64,000 bases of DNA from NCBI GenBank assembly GCA_947258815.1, contig CAMYJW010000030.1, forward strand, positions 186,001 through 250,000, given 5' to 3'. The DNA is from an uncultured Sphingomonadaceae bacterium (GTDB lineage Bacteria > Pseudomonadota > Alphaproteobacteria > Sphingomonadales > Sphingomonadaceae). Under the pieces are notes generated by a model that was not told where the DNA came from, made no database searches, and saw only the letters and a list, made by a program, of their open reading frames with translations. Every line of letters starts with the position of its first letter. Position 1 is the stretch's first letter. The translations under genes were made by a program, and so were the position numbers. Below, one piece after another: positions 44,412 through 52,847 of this stretch.

Positions 44412-44575
44412 GAAAACCTCCGAATGCTGGGAAGCGCCTGCCTTGAAATGACACAGGCCCAACCTTGCCGGGCTGAGCCTGCTCGTCCTCGTGATGAGGA
44501 CGGGAGCATCGCTGCCTGCCTTCCCCGCCTTCCGCAACCGGAAGGCTCAAGACGACGGGCAGCGTAATTGAATGC

Positions 44576-44812
44576 TCAGCCCTTGTTATCTTCGATGAAC
44601 TTGATCGCATCGGCGACGGTGCTGATCTTCTCTGCAGCATCATCTGGAATTTCGACGCCAAATTCTTCTTCAAACGCCATGACCAGCTCAACGATATCAA
44701 GGCTGTCAGCGCCCAGATCATCAATGAAGCTGGCGTCTTCGGTGACTTTGTCAGCCTCGACACCAAGGTGTTCAACGACGATCTTCTTAACCCGATCGGC
44801 GGTATCGCTCAT
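44576..44812 (-). CDS. acpP: Acyl carrier protein
   Basis: A 78-residue acidic four-helix protein that carries acyl chains on a phosphopantetheine arm. The modified Ser is residue 37 in the invariant [10 protein letters not shown] motif. The ATG at 44812 follows AGAAGGGG; a TTG codon immediately before it is in frame but not needed. It lies 89 bp downstream of aspS on the same strand, with a short hairpin and T-run at 44846-44868 between them, and directly upstream of fabF. Confidence 0.97.
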   Translation of the reverse strand: MSDTADRVKKIVVEHLGVEADKVTEDASFIDDLGADSLDIVELVMAFEEEFGVEIPDDAAEKISTVADAIKFIEDNKG

Positions 44813-44845
44813 CAATTTGCCCCTTCTGAAACGGAGGATGAAAAC

Positions 44846-44868
44846 ATGAAAAATGCCCTAGAGGGCAA
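44846..44868 (-). terminator. Possible short terminator between aspS and acpP
   Basis: On the minus strand TGCCC-TCTA-GGGCA is followed by TTTTTC. The stem is only five base pairs, so it may instead be part of the acpP promoter (TTGCCA, 17 bp, TAGGGC). Confidence 0.35.
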
Positions 44869-44901
44869 CGCTGGCGCTGGCAAGCCATCGCTGGCGCAAT
44901 C

Positions 44902-46680
44902 TCACCCCTTTTGCGGTTCAACGATGCGCAAGTGCAACTCGCGAAGCTGTCGCGCGCTGACATCAGACGGCGCATTCATCATCAGATCTTCCGCTTTCTG
45001 GTTCATCGGAAAGACGACGACTTCGCGAATGTTCGGCTCATCGGCCAGCAGCATAACGATGCGATCGACCCCCGGCGCCGAACCGCCATGCGGCGGCGCG
45101 CCATATTTGAACGCGGTGATCATGCCGGTGAAATTCTCATCGACATCGGCCTTGGAATAGCCTGCGATTTCAAAGGCTTTATACATAATGTCGGGCCGGT
45201 GGTTTCTGATCGCGCCCGATGAAAGCTCCACCCCGTTGCATACGATATCGTATTGCCAGGCCTTGATTTCCAGCGGGTCCATCGTTTCCAGCGCTTCCAT
45301 TTCGCCTTGCGGCATCGAAAACGGGTTGTGGCTGAAATCGATCTTTTTCAGCTCTTCGTCATACTCATACATCGGGAAATCGACGATCCAGCAGAACTTG
45401 AAACAGCCCTGCTCTATCAGATCCAATTCCTCGGCGACGCGGGTACGTGCTGCACCGGCCAGCCTTGCCGCCTCACCCGCCTTGCCAGCAGCGAAGAACA
45501 GGCCATCGTCCGGGCCAAGGCCAAGCTCGTCATAGATCTTCGCCATGTTTTCCGGCCCGTGGTTCTTGGCAATCGGACCGCCAAACTCACCGCCTTTGCG
45601 CGTAACATAGCCCAGACCCGCAAAACCTTCGCCACGCGCCCAGTTGTTCATATCATCGAAGAACTTGCGGCTTTTCTCAGCAGTGCCCGGCGCCGGGATA
45701 ACCCGCACCACGCCGCCGCCGCCAACGATCTTTTCAAACAGCCCAAAGCCTGATTTTTCGAAATGCGATGTGACATCGGTGATGATCAGGGGGTTGCGCA
45801 GATCGGGCTTGTCCGACCCGTATTTCAGCATCGCTTCGGCATATGGAATGCGCGGGAACGGCGCGGGCGTGACTGTGCGATCGCCGCCAAATTCCTCAAA
45901 TACCCCGTGCAGCACAGGCTCGATCGCGGCAAACACATCGTCCTGCGTTGCAAAACTCATTTCAAAATCGAGCTGATAAAACTCGCCCGGCGATCTGTCT
46001 GCCCGTGCGTCTTCATCACGAAAACACGGCGCGATCTGGAAATATTTATCGAACCCGGCAACCATCAGCAGCTGTTTGAACATCTGCGGGGCTTGCGGCA
46101 GCGCATAGAATTTTCCGGGGTGAACGCGGCTGGGCACCAGATAATCGCGCGCGCCTTCAGGCGAACTGGCGGTCAGAATCGGGGTCTGGATTTCGTTGAA
46201 GCCCTGATCGTTCATCCGGTTGCGCAAGCTGGCGATCACCTTGCTACGCAGCATCATGTTGGCGTGCACCTGTTCCCGCCGCAGATCGAGATAGCGGTAT
46301 TTGAGGCGAATATCCTCGGGATAGTCCTGCTCACCGGCAACCGGCATCGGCAGTTCATCGGCGCTCGACTGTACAGTGCAGGCGCGCGCAAACACTTCGA
46401 TTTCGCCTGTCGGAAGATTGGGATTCACACTTGCCGCATCGCGCGCCTTCACTTCGCCATCGATCGTCACAACGCTTTCAACACGCAGCGATTCGAACAG
46501 TTCAAGCGCCGGGCTGTCGCTATCGGCAACGATCTGGGTGATGCCGTAATGATCGCGCAGATCGACGAACAGCACGCCGCCGTGATCGCGTTTGCGATGT
46601 ATCCAGCCGGACAGGCGAACCGACTGCCCAACATCCTGGGCATTGAGGTCGCTGCAATTATGTGTGCGAAAAGCGTGCAT
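44902..46680 (-). CDS. aspS: Aspartate-tRNA ligase
   Basis: A 592-residue class II synthetase that charges tRNA-Asp, and perhaps tRNA-Asn. The N-terminal OB-fold anticodon domain ([24 protein letters not shown]) is followed by motif 2 ([24 protein letters not shown], about residue 220), the bacterial GAD insertion domain, and motif 3 ([14 protein letters not shown], about 540). ATG at 46680, beginning MHAFRTHNC, is chosen over a longer frame. It is divergent from rnd. Confidence 0.96.
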   Translation of the reverse strand: MHAFRTHNCSDLNAQDVGQSVRLSGWIHRKRDHGGVLFVDLRDHYGITQIVADSDSPALELFESLRVESVVTIDGEVKARDAASVNPNLPTGEIEVFARACTVQSSADELPMPVAGEQDYPEDIRLKYRYLDLRREQVHANMMLRSKVIASLRNRMNDQGFNEIQTPILTASSPEGARDYLVPSRVHPGKFYALPQAPQMFKQLLMVAGFDKYFQIAPCFRDEDARADRSPGEFYQLDFEMSFATQDDVFAAIEPVLHGVFEEFGGDRTVTPAPFPRIPYAEAMLKYGSDKPDLRNPLIITDVTSHFEKSGFGLFEKIVGGGGVVRVIPAPGTAEKSRKFFDDMNNWARGEGFAGLGYVTRKGGEFGGPIAKNHGPENMAKIYDELGLGPDDGLFFAAGKAGEAARLAGAARTRVAEELDLIEQGCFKFCWIVDFPMYEYDEELKKIDFSHNPFSMPQGEMEALETMDPLEIKAWQYDIVCNGVELSSGAIRNHRPDIMYKAFEIAGYSKADVDENFTGMITAFKYGAPPHGGSAPGVDRIVMLLADEPNIREVVVFPMNQKAEDLMMNAPSDVSARQLRELHLRIVEPQKG

Positions 46681-46791
46681 CTGTTCTTTCCATTCGGGCG
46701 GCAATAAGGCAGGGGAGATGGCCGCGGCTAACAGGCGATGGCCGCGCATTTGTCAAGCCGCGGGCTCGCACGGGCTCATACAGAAAGTGCC

Positions 46792-48012
46792 ATGAAGATA
46801 CATCCTCTGATTACCACCAGCGACGAACTGGCCGCGCTCTGCAAGCGATTGGCGAAATCGGATTTCGTTGCGGTCGACACCGAATTCATGCGCGAGAACA
46901 CCTACTGGCCTGAGCTTTGCCTTGTGCAGATCGCCGATCAGAAGGAAGCTGCGGCAATCGATCCGCTGGCCGATGGCATCGATCTTTCACCATTGCTCGA
47001 TCTGCTGACCGACAATGAAGACGTGCTGAAAATCTTTCACGCCGGCGGGCAGGATGTGGAAATCGTGTTCAATTTCACCGGCCGCACACCGCACCCGATT
47101 TTCGATACGCAGATCGCGATGATGGCAATCAGCCAGTCCGAACAGATCGGCTATTCCAATCTGGTGGAAAGCTGGCTGGGCGTTGCGATAGACAAGGGCG
47201 CCCGGTTCACAGACTGGTCACGCCGTCCGCTGACGGACCGTCAGATCGAATATGCGATCGGCGATGTCACCCATCTGACGCAGATTTTCCCGATGATGCT
47301 GGATAAACTGATCAAGACCGGGCGCGGCGAATGGCTGAACGCGGAAATGGAAAAACTCGCCGATCCGGAAAAATACCGCAGCGATCCGTCCAGCGCGTGG
47401 AAGCGGATCAAGGCGGCTGGCCGGAATCCGGCTGTGCTGGGCCGCCTGAAAGCGCTTGCCCACTGGCGCGAGATCGAAGCGCAGGACAAGAATATTCCGC
47501 GCGGGCGCATCGTGCGCGATGAAACGCTGGCCGATATCGCCAGTCACCCGCCGAAAAAGCAGGCCGACCTCGCCAAAGTGCGCGGGCTTTCGCAAGGCTG
47601 GAAAGAAAATGACATCGGCAGACGGCTGATGGAAACGCTCGCCGGTTCATCCCCGCTGTCTGCGGATGAGCTTCCTGCACGAAATGGACGCGGCGCGCCG
47701 CTGGGCAAGGAAGGCGCGCTGGTGGCCGATCTTCTCAAGCTGCTGCTCAAGATTCGCTCGCGCGAGATTGATGTCGCTTCAAGGTTGCTGGCGCGATCTG
47801 ATGAGCTGGAACAGCTGGCAGCAGGCATTCGCAAACGGCTGGGTATCCTTGAAGGCTGGCGTTTCGAACAGTTCGGTCGCGATGCTCTCGATCTGGTTGA
47901 AGGCAAACTGGCGTTCGCGGTTGTCGGCGGCAAACTGAAGATGACCCATGTCGACGATGCGGTTGACGATGTGAGCGAACCTGCCGATACCGCTGCCGAT
48001 GCGGCGCAATAG
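46792..48012 (+). CDS. rnd: Ribonuclease D
   Basis: A 406-residue 3'-5' exoribonuclease used in tRNA 3'-end maturation. The DEDD catalytic residues are visible as D29/E31 in VDTEFMREN, the Asp in HAGGQDVE and the final YAIGDVTHL block (Tyr-Asp, DEDDy type). One HRDC domain follows (WREIEAQDKNIPRGRIVRDETL, about residue 225) and a second degenerate helical part completes the C terminus. ATG at 46792 is preferred to the upstream ATG at 46738 because MKIHPLITT is the usual N terminus. oxyR follows after 17 bp. Confidence 0.93.
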   Translation: MKIHPLITTSDELAALCKRLAKSDFVAVDTEFMRENTYWPELCLVQIADQKEAAAIDPLADGIDLSPLLDLLTDNEDVLKIFHAGGQDVEIVFNFTGRTPHPIFDTQIAMMAISQSEQIGYSNLVESWLGVAIDKGARFTDWSRRPLTDRQIEYAIGDVTHLTQIFPMMLDKLIKTGRGEWLNAEMEKLADPEKYRSDPSSAWKRIKAAGRNPAVLGRLKALAHWREIEAQDKNIPRGRIVRDETLADIASHPPKKQADLAKVRGLSQGWKENDIGRRLMETLAGSSPLSADELPARNGRGAPLGKEGALVADLLKLLLKIRSREIDVASRLLARSDELEQLAAGIRKRLGILEGWRFEQFGRDALDLVEGKLAFAVVGGKLKMTHVDDAVDDVSEPADTAADAAQ

Positions 48013-48029
48013 CGCGCTGCGGCCCGCCG

Positions 48030-48926
48030 ATGACAGTCTATCACCCCACGCTCAAACAGCTCCAGTATCTGGTGGCGCTGCACGAGCATGAGCATTTCGG
48101 CCGCGCGGCCGAGGCCTGTTATGTCTCGCAATCCACGCTTTCGGCAGGCTTGCGCGATCTCGAAACGCTGCTTGATGTCGTTCTGGTAGAGCGCACCAAG
48201 CGCGCCGTGCGGTTTACGCCGCTGGGCAATGCCGTGGTGGAAAGAGCGCACCGTATTCTGCGTGAGACAGAAGAACTGTCAGACCTTGTGCAATCCAGCG
48301 GGCAGCCGCTTTCGGGCGAAATGCGGATGAGCGTGATCCCCACGATCGCGCCATTCCTGCTCCCCCGCATGCTGCCACGGCTGCGCCGCGAGCGCCCCAA
48401 CCTGAAACTGTTCCTGCGCGAAGAGCCAAGCGCTGCGGCTATCGAATCGCTGCATCACGGACGGGCGGACTGCGTGTTGCTGGCGCTGCCCTACCCCACC
48501 GGCGAGGTTGAAAAGGAATCGATCGAGCTGGACGCGTTTTATGTCGCCTTCCCGCATGACGATCCGCGCGATCCGCCAGACGAAATCGCACCGGCCAACA
48601 TCGATGAGAACCGGCTCCTGCTGCTTGAAGACGGGCACTGCCTCAAAGATCATGCACTGGCCGCCTGCAACCGGCCCGAACTGCGCGCCAGCGCGACGAT
48701 GATCGGCACATCGCTGCACACGCTGGTGCAAATGGTCGATAATGGGCTGGGGCTGACGATGCTGCCTGAAATGGCGCTCGATGCGGGCATTCTGAACGGC
48801 ACCAATGTCGTTGCCCGCCCGCTCAAATCGAACAACGCCAATCGCGAGATCGCTCTGGTATGGCGCAAGAACAGTCCGCGCAGTGACGAATTTCGCCTGC
48901 TGGCCGAGGAATTGCGCGCGGGATAG
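48030..48926 (+). CDS. oxyR: LysR-family peroxide sensor OxyR
   Basis: A 298-residue LysR-type regulator. The N-terminal winged helix contains HFGRAAEACYVSQSTLSAGLRDLE (residues about 22-45). The effector domain carries C204 and C213 in GHCLKDHALAAC; the 9-residue spacing and context equal C199/C208 of E. coli OxyR, the redox disulfide. So it should sense hydrogen peroxide and activate antioxidant genes. It sits 17 bp after rnd on the same strand, and the peroxiredoxin gene at 41506 is a possible target. Confidence 0.88.
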   Translation: MTVYHPTLKQLQYLVALHEHEHFGRAAEACYVSQSTLSAGLRDLETLLDVVLVERTKRAVRFTPLGNAVVERAHRILRETEELSDLVQSSGQPLSGEMRMSVIPTIAPFLLPRMLPRLRRERPNLKLFLREEPSAAAIESLHHGRADCVLLALPYPTGEVEKESIELDAFYVAFPHDDPRDPPDEIAPANIDENRLLLLEDGHCLKDHALAACNRPELRASATMIGTSLHTLVQMVDNGLGLTMLPEMALDAGILNGTNVVARPLKSNNANREIALVWRKNSPRSDEFRLLAEELRAG

Positions 48927-48956
48927 GCAAACGCGGTGGGCAGCGCCCAGCCATGC

Positions 48957-49523
48957 TCAATCCATGTGTTTCAGGCCCACGCGAAGATAATCCCAGCCGG
49001 TGATGATCGTCAGCGCCGCCGCGCTCCACAAGCTGGCAAGGCCAACAAGATGCATCCACTGCTGCGCCGGAAAAGCGCCCGCCAGGATCAATGCGCCCAG
49101 TGCAACAAGCTGCAACGTGGTTTTCCATTTCGCCAGCTTTGAAACCGGCATCGAAACCTGCAACCCGGCCAGAAATTCGCGCAGGCCCGACACTGCGATC
49201 TCGCGGATCAGGATTATCAGCCCAGCAATAACATGCAGATCGCCCACATATGGCCCGCTCAGTCGCCCTTGCGCTGTCAGCACCAGAATCACCGCGGCAA
49301 CCATGATCTTGTCCGCAATCGGATCGAGAAACACGCCCAGCTTCGACACCGCACCCTGCGATCGGGCGAGATAGCCATCGAAATAATCGGTTATGCCCAT
49401 CAGGCAATAGACCCCGAACCCGATCAGATAGCCCAGTTCCCAGGTCGGCCACCACAGCAGCGCGGCCAGCACCGGCACGGTAACGATGCGCGAAAGCGTA
49501 AGAAGATTCGGTAATGTCAGCAT
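48957..49523 (-). CDS. pgsA: CDP-diacylglycerol-glycerol-3-phosphate 3-phosphatidyltransferase
   Basis: A 188-residue integral membrane enzyme that commits CDP-diacylglycerol to phosphatidylglycerol. Several membrane helices are visible, and the CDP-alcohol phosphotransferase motif D-G-x2-A-R-x8-G-x3-D-x3-D can be read as DYFDGYLARSQGAVSKLGVFLDPIADK (about residue 55, in shortened form D-G-x-L-A-R...G-x-x-L-D-x-x-x-D). It converges with oxyR and is divergent from the LplT-like transporter. Confidence 0.93.
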   Translation of the reverse strand: MLTLPNLLTLSRIVTVPVLAALLWWPTWELGYLIGFGVYCLMGITDYFDGYLARSQGAVSKLGVFLDPIADKIMVAAVILVLTAQGRLSGPYVGDLHVIAGLIILIREIAVSGLREFLAGLQVSMPVSKLAKWKTTLQLVALGALILAGAFPAQQWMHLVGLASLWSAAALTIITGWDYLRVGLKHMD

Positions 49524-49668
49524 GTGTCGACCGCCATAGCCGCGAACCGGCCGACAAAAAAGGGCATCGCGTCGAACACATCAGCTTAAAAGTCGTACGC
49601 GGGGGTTGTGGCCGGCCAACATGCCGCTAAGGCTCCGAGGCGAAAGTGGGCTGCTCCGAAGCGAGGAC

Positions 49669-50985
49669 ATGACGACAACGACGACCCTTATCAAGGCGCG
49701 CCGCTTTCTGCCGCTGTTCATCACGCAGATGCTGGGGGCGTTCAACGACAACCTGTTCAAGAACGCGATGGTCCTGTTCGCGGTTTACAGCGTGTATAAT
49801 TCCGAAAGCGATGAAGCCCGGTTCAGCGCTATTGCATCGGCGGTTTTCATCCTGCCGTTTTTCGTCATGTCCGCACTTGCCGGGCAACTGGCCGACATGC
49901 GCGACAAGGCGAAGATCATTCGCATCGTCAAATTCTGCGAAATCATCATCATGGTGTTCGGTGCCGCAGGACTGGCAATGGCGTGGAAAGGCATCGCAAC
50001 AGAAACGCTGGCGATTCCGCTGATGATGCTCGCGCTGTTCGGCATGGGCATTCATTCCACGTTCTTCGGCCCGATCAAATATGCGATACTCCCGCAGCAT
50101 CTTGAAAAAGAGGAGGTTCTGGCCGGAACCGGGCTGGTCGAAGCGGGAACCTATATCGCCATCCTGCTCGGAACCATCGTCGCCGGCTGGATCAGCGCGC
50201 AGGCAGCCGCGATCACGGTAATCGTGATTGCGCTGATCGGGTATGTTTCGGGCCGGCAAGTCCCCCCCGCTCCGCCAATTGGCGAAGCCCGGTCGGTCGA
50301 TTACAATATTTTCCGCGCGTCATACTCCGTCGTGCGCGACACAATGCATGATCGGCGCGTGTTTCTGGCGATCATGGCGATCAGCCTGTTCTGGGCGATA
50401 GGCGCCGTGCTGTTCATCCAGTTTCCGCCACTTGCCAAAAACGTGCTGTCCGCCAGCAAGGAAGTGGCCAGCCTGTTTCTGGTGATGTTCTCGGTCGGCA
50501 TCGCCATCGGTTCGATGTCGATCAACGCGCTGCTCAAAGGCAAGGTTTCGGCGCGGTATTCGCCCGCCTCGGTGATCGCGATGGCCATCTTTCTGGTGAT
50601 GTTCCAGATCGTGTGCCGGATGTGGAGCGAGCGGCACGGCGCGGAACTGATGGACGTTGCCACGTTCATCAGCCAGCCTCTTGCAATCCCGTTACTGGCC
50701 GCGTTGCTGCTTATCGCGATCGCCGGCGGAATGTTCGTCGTCCCGCTCTATGCCTTCCTCACCACGTTCGTTGACAAGGCGCAGACCGCGCGGACGATTG
50801 CCGCCAACAACATCGTTAACTCCGGCGCGATGGTGATCGGCTCGCTGGTCGCCGCATCGCTGAGCGCGGTGGGCGTTTCGATTATCGATCAGCTGATACT
50901 GGTTGCGTTCTTCTGCGCGGGCACGGCCTGGCTTGGCCATTTGCTGCGCCGCGCCGAAACAGTGGAAACCGCCGACGCGATCTGA
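49669..50985 (+). CDS. MFS transporter, LplT-like (lysophospholipid flippase type)
   Basis: A 438-residue membrane protein with about 12 helices. The start FLPLFITQMLGAFNDNLFKNAMV (residues about 12-34) is the signature of the LplT group, in which Q-x-x-x-A-F-N-D-N is invariant and which moves lysophospholipids inward; in many relatives it is fused to an acyltransferase, here it stands alone. The ATG at 49669 gives the normal N terminus though its GAGG is close (2 nt). It is next to pgsA, which suits a role in phospholipid turnover. Confidence 0.8.
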   Translation: MTTTTTLIKARRFLPLFITQMLGAFNDNLFKNAMVLFAVYSVYNSESDEARFSAIASAVFILPFFVMSALAGQLADMRDKAKIIRIVKFCEIIIMVFGAAGLAMAWKGIATETLAIPLMMLALFGMGIHSTFFGPIKYAILPQHLEKEEVLAGTGLVEAGTYIAILLGTIVAGWISAQAAAITVIVIALIGYVSGRQVPPAPPIGEARSVDYNIFRASYSVVRDTMHDRRVFLAIMAISLFWAIGAVLFIQFPPLAKNVLSASKEVASLFLVMFSVGIAIGSMSINALLKGKVSARYSPASVIAMAIFLVMFQIVCRMWSERHGAELMDVATFISQPLAIPLLAALLLIAIAGGMFVVPLYAFLTTFVDKAQTARTIAANNIVNSGAMVIGSLVAASLSAVGVSIIDQLILVAFFCAGTAWLGHLLRRAETVETADAI

Positions 50986-50996
50986 CGGAGTGAGCG

Positions 50997-51143
50997 TCAG
51001 GCGATGAACAGAAAAATTGCCACGAATGTTGCGCAATACGCAGCCACGAAACCGCGCCAGTCTTTCAGATCAAAAGCCGATGAGCGCGACCGCGCGTTTG
51101 CTGCGGCAGGTTGACCGGCGCAAACATGGGGCGGCAAACTCAT
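50997..51143 (-). CDS. Small single-helix membrane protein, hypothetical
   Basis: A 48-residue candidate. After a polar N-terminal half comes FDLKDWRGFVAAYC and a terminal hydrophobic helix (residues about 34-48). The hydrophobic ending and the DWRGFVAAY segment look like a real sphingomonad small protein, but the ribosome site is poor and the start uncertain (an upstream ATG at 51203 is also in frame). It converges with the transporter gene. Confidence 0.4.
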   Translation of the reverse strand: MSLPPHVCAGQPAAANARSRSSAFDLKDWRGFVAAYCATFVAIFLFIA

Positions 51144-51304
51144 CCGAAAGGGATGGCGGGCGGATTCATCGGTAAGGACAAGCGAGCGACGTGTGTTCTG
51201 CATGAACCACGCGTTAGGAATTCATTTACCCTTGTGCCAGCGCATCGCCGGGCCTTTCCCGTTTCGGGACAGCAGACTGCCAGACCATGCATGGAAAAAG
51301 CAGT

Positions 51305-51736
51305 TCAGTCTGGCGCTGCCCGTTCAGACAATGCGACGATGTAGTCGAACTCTTGTGGCGTCAGTTCCGCCACCGAAAGCCGCGAGAGCCGGATCAGCTC
51401 AATATCGGCCAGATTAGGATCGGCCTTGATCTCCTTCAGCGTAACCGGGCGCGTTAGCAGCCGCACCGGCTTGATTTTCACTGTCCCCCATTTGCCTTCC
51501 GGGTCGGTCGGATCGATCAGTCCGGCTTCGCTGACCCGCGCGATTCCGACGATCTCCTTGCCGATGTTCGAATGATAGAAAAACACTTCCTCGCCCACTT
51601 TCATGGCGCGCATATTGTTTGACGCGCGATGATTGCGCACCCCGTCCCAGATGGTTTCCTTCTCCGCGATCAGATCGTCCCAGCTATAGGCATTGGGTTC
51701 GGATTTCATCAGCCAGTAACGCTTGGTGTTGCTCAT
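51305..51736 (-). CDS. EVE domain protein
   Basis: A 143-residue protein consisting of one EVE (DUF55) domain: YWLMKSEPNAYSWDDL at the start, WDGVRNHRASNNMRAM (about residue 30) and VFFYHSNIGKEIVGIARV (about 51), all conserved. The PUA-like fold binds modified bases in nucleic acids; the precise cellular job in alphaproteobacteria is not settled. GGAGAAGG precedes the ATG. It is divergent from the oxygenase gene at 51800. Confidence 0.92.
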   Translation of the reverse strand: MSNTKRYWLMKSEPNAYSWDDLIAEKETIWDGVRNHRASNNMRAMKVGEEVFFYHSNIGKEIVGIARVSEAGLIDPTDPEGKWGTVKIKPVRLLTRPVTLKEIKADPNLADIELIRLSRLSVAELTPQEFDYIVALSERAAPD

Positions 51737-51799
51737 CGCTCGCCTTCTCCGTTAGGACGTCGCGACTGCATGTAACGCCCGCCAGAAAAGATCGCCAGT

Positions 51800-52765
51800 A
51801 TGGAAGACGCCGCAATTCCCGTTCTGAGCATGGCAGACGAGCCCGGTCAGTTTGCGCAAAACATCGGCAGGAGCTTTCGCAAATTCGGTTTCGCGGTCGT
51901 GCGCGATCATGGAATTGATCCGGCGCTGATTGCAGAAGCATGGCGCCTGACCGAAGCTTTTTCCGCACTGCCCGAATCCGAAAAACGCCAATATCATATG
52001 CCGGATCTGGCAGGCGCGCGCGGCTATACACCGTTCGGAACCGAGATCGCCAAAGGCGCCGAAGTCCATGATCTCAAGGAATTCTGGCACGTCGGCCGCG
52101 ATCTTGAAGGAGGTCATCCGCTTGCTGCGGCAATGCCCGCCAATATCTGGCCAGAACGCCCCGAAGGCTTTCGCGAGGTGTTTACCGCGCTTTTCGCCGG
52201 GTTCGATCGGGTGGGCGCCATCTTGCTCTCCCGCATCGCGCTTGATCTTGGCTTGCGGGCCGACTGGTTTGCGCCCGCCATCGCCGATGGAAATTCTGTG
52301 ATGCGGCTTGCACACTATCCTCCCCTGAACGGCGCCACAAATGGCGCACTGCGCGCCGGGCCGCATGAAGACATCAATCTGATCACGCTGCTGCTTGGCG
52401 CGCAGGAAGCCGGGCTGGAGCTTCTGACAAGAAACGGGGCCTGGCAGGGCATCAATCCGCCAGAGGACGCGCTGGTCGTCAACATCGGCGATATGCTGCA
52501 ACGGCTGACCAATCACGTCCTGCCCTCCACCACGCACCGCGTCCGCAATCCAGTCGGAGAGCGGGCGCGATTCAGCCGGTTCTCGATGCCATTCTTCGTC
52601 CATCTGCGCAGCGATTTCACGCTGGAAACATTGCCCCAGTGCATTTCGACGCAAAATCCCGACCGCTATCCGCACGGCATAACGGCCGATGCATATCTGC
52701 AAGAACGGTTGCGGGAAATCGGACTGAAACCCTTGGACACGTTGGGTTCGCAGGCCTTGAACTGA
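51800..52765 (+). CDS. 2-oxoglutarate/Fe(II)-dependent oxygenase, isopenicillin-N-synthase family
   Basis: A 321-residue protein with the N-terminal DIOX_N region (FGFAVVRDHGIDPALIAEAW) and the double-stranded beta-helix core. Iron ligands are seen as GPHEDINLITLL (His-x-Asp, about residue 193) and STTHRVRNP (distal His, about 244) followed by ARFSRFSMPFF, with the R-x-S that binds 2-oxoglutarate. Related proteins in bacteria act on small molecules or modified amino acids; the substrate is unknown. The ribosome site is weak. Confidence 0.87.
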   Translation: MEDAAIPVLSMADEPGQFAQNIGRSFRKFGFAVVRDHGIDPALIAEAWRLTEAFSALPESEKRQYHMPDLAGARGYTPFGTEIAKGAEVHDLKEFWHVGRDLEGGHPLAAAMPANIWPERPEGFREVFTALFAGFDRVGAILLSRIALDLGLRADWFAPAIADGNSVMRLAHYPPLNGATNGALRAGPHEDINLITLLLGAQEAGLELLTRNGAWQGINPPEDALVVNIGDMLQRLTNHVLPSTTHRVRNPVGERARFSRFSMPFFVHLRSDFTLETLPQCISTQNPDRYPHGITADAYLQERLREIGLKPLDTLGSQALN

Positions 52766-52847
52766 AACTATCCGGCGCAACGGCGCGCCAACACAAGACT
52801 GCAACCCAGGATTGATGCTTAACTGTAATTTCAGACTATTTTTCTAG

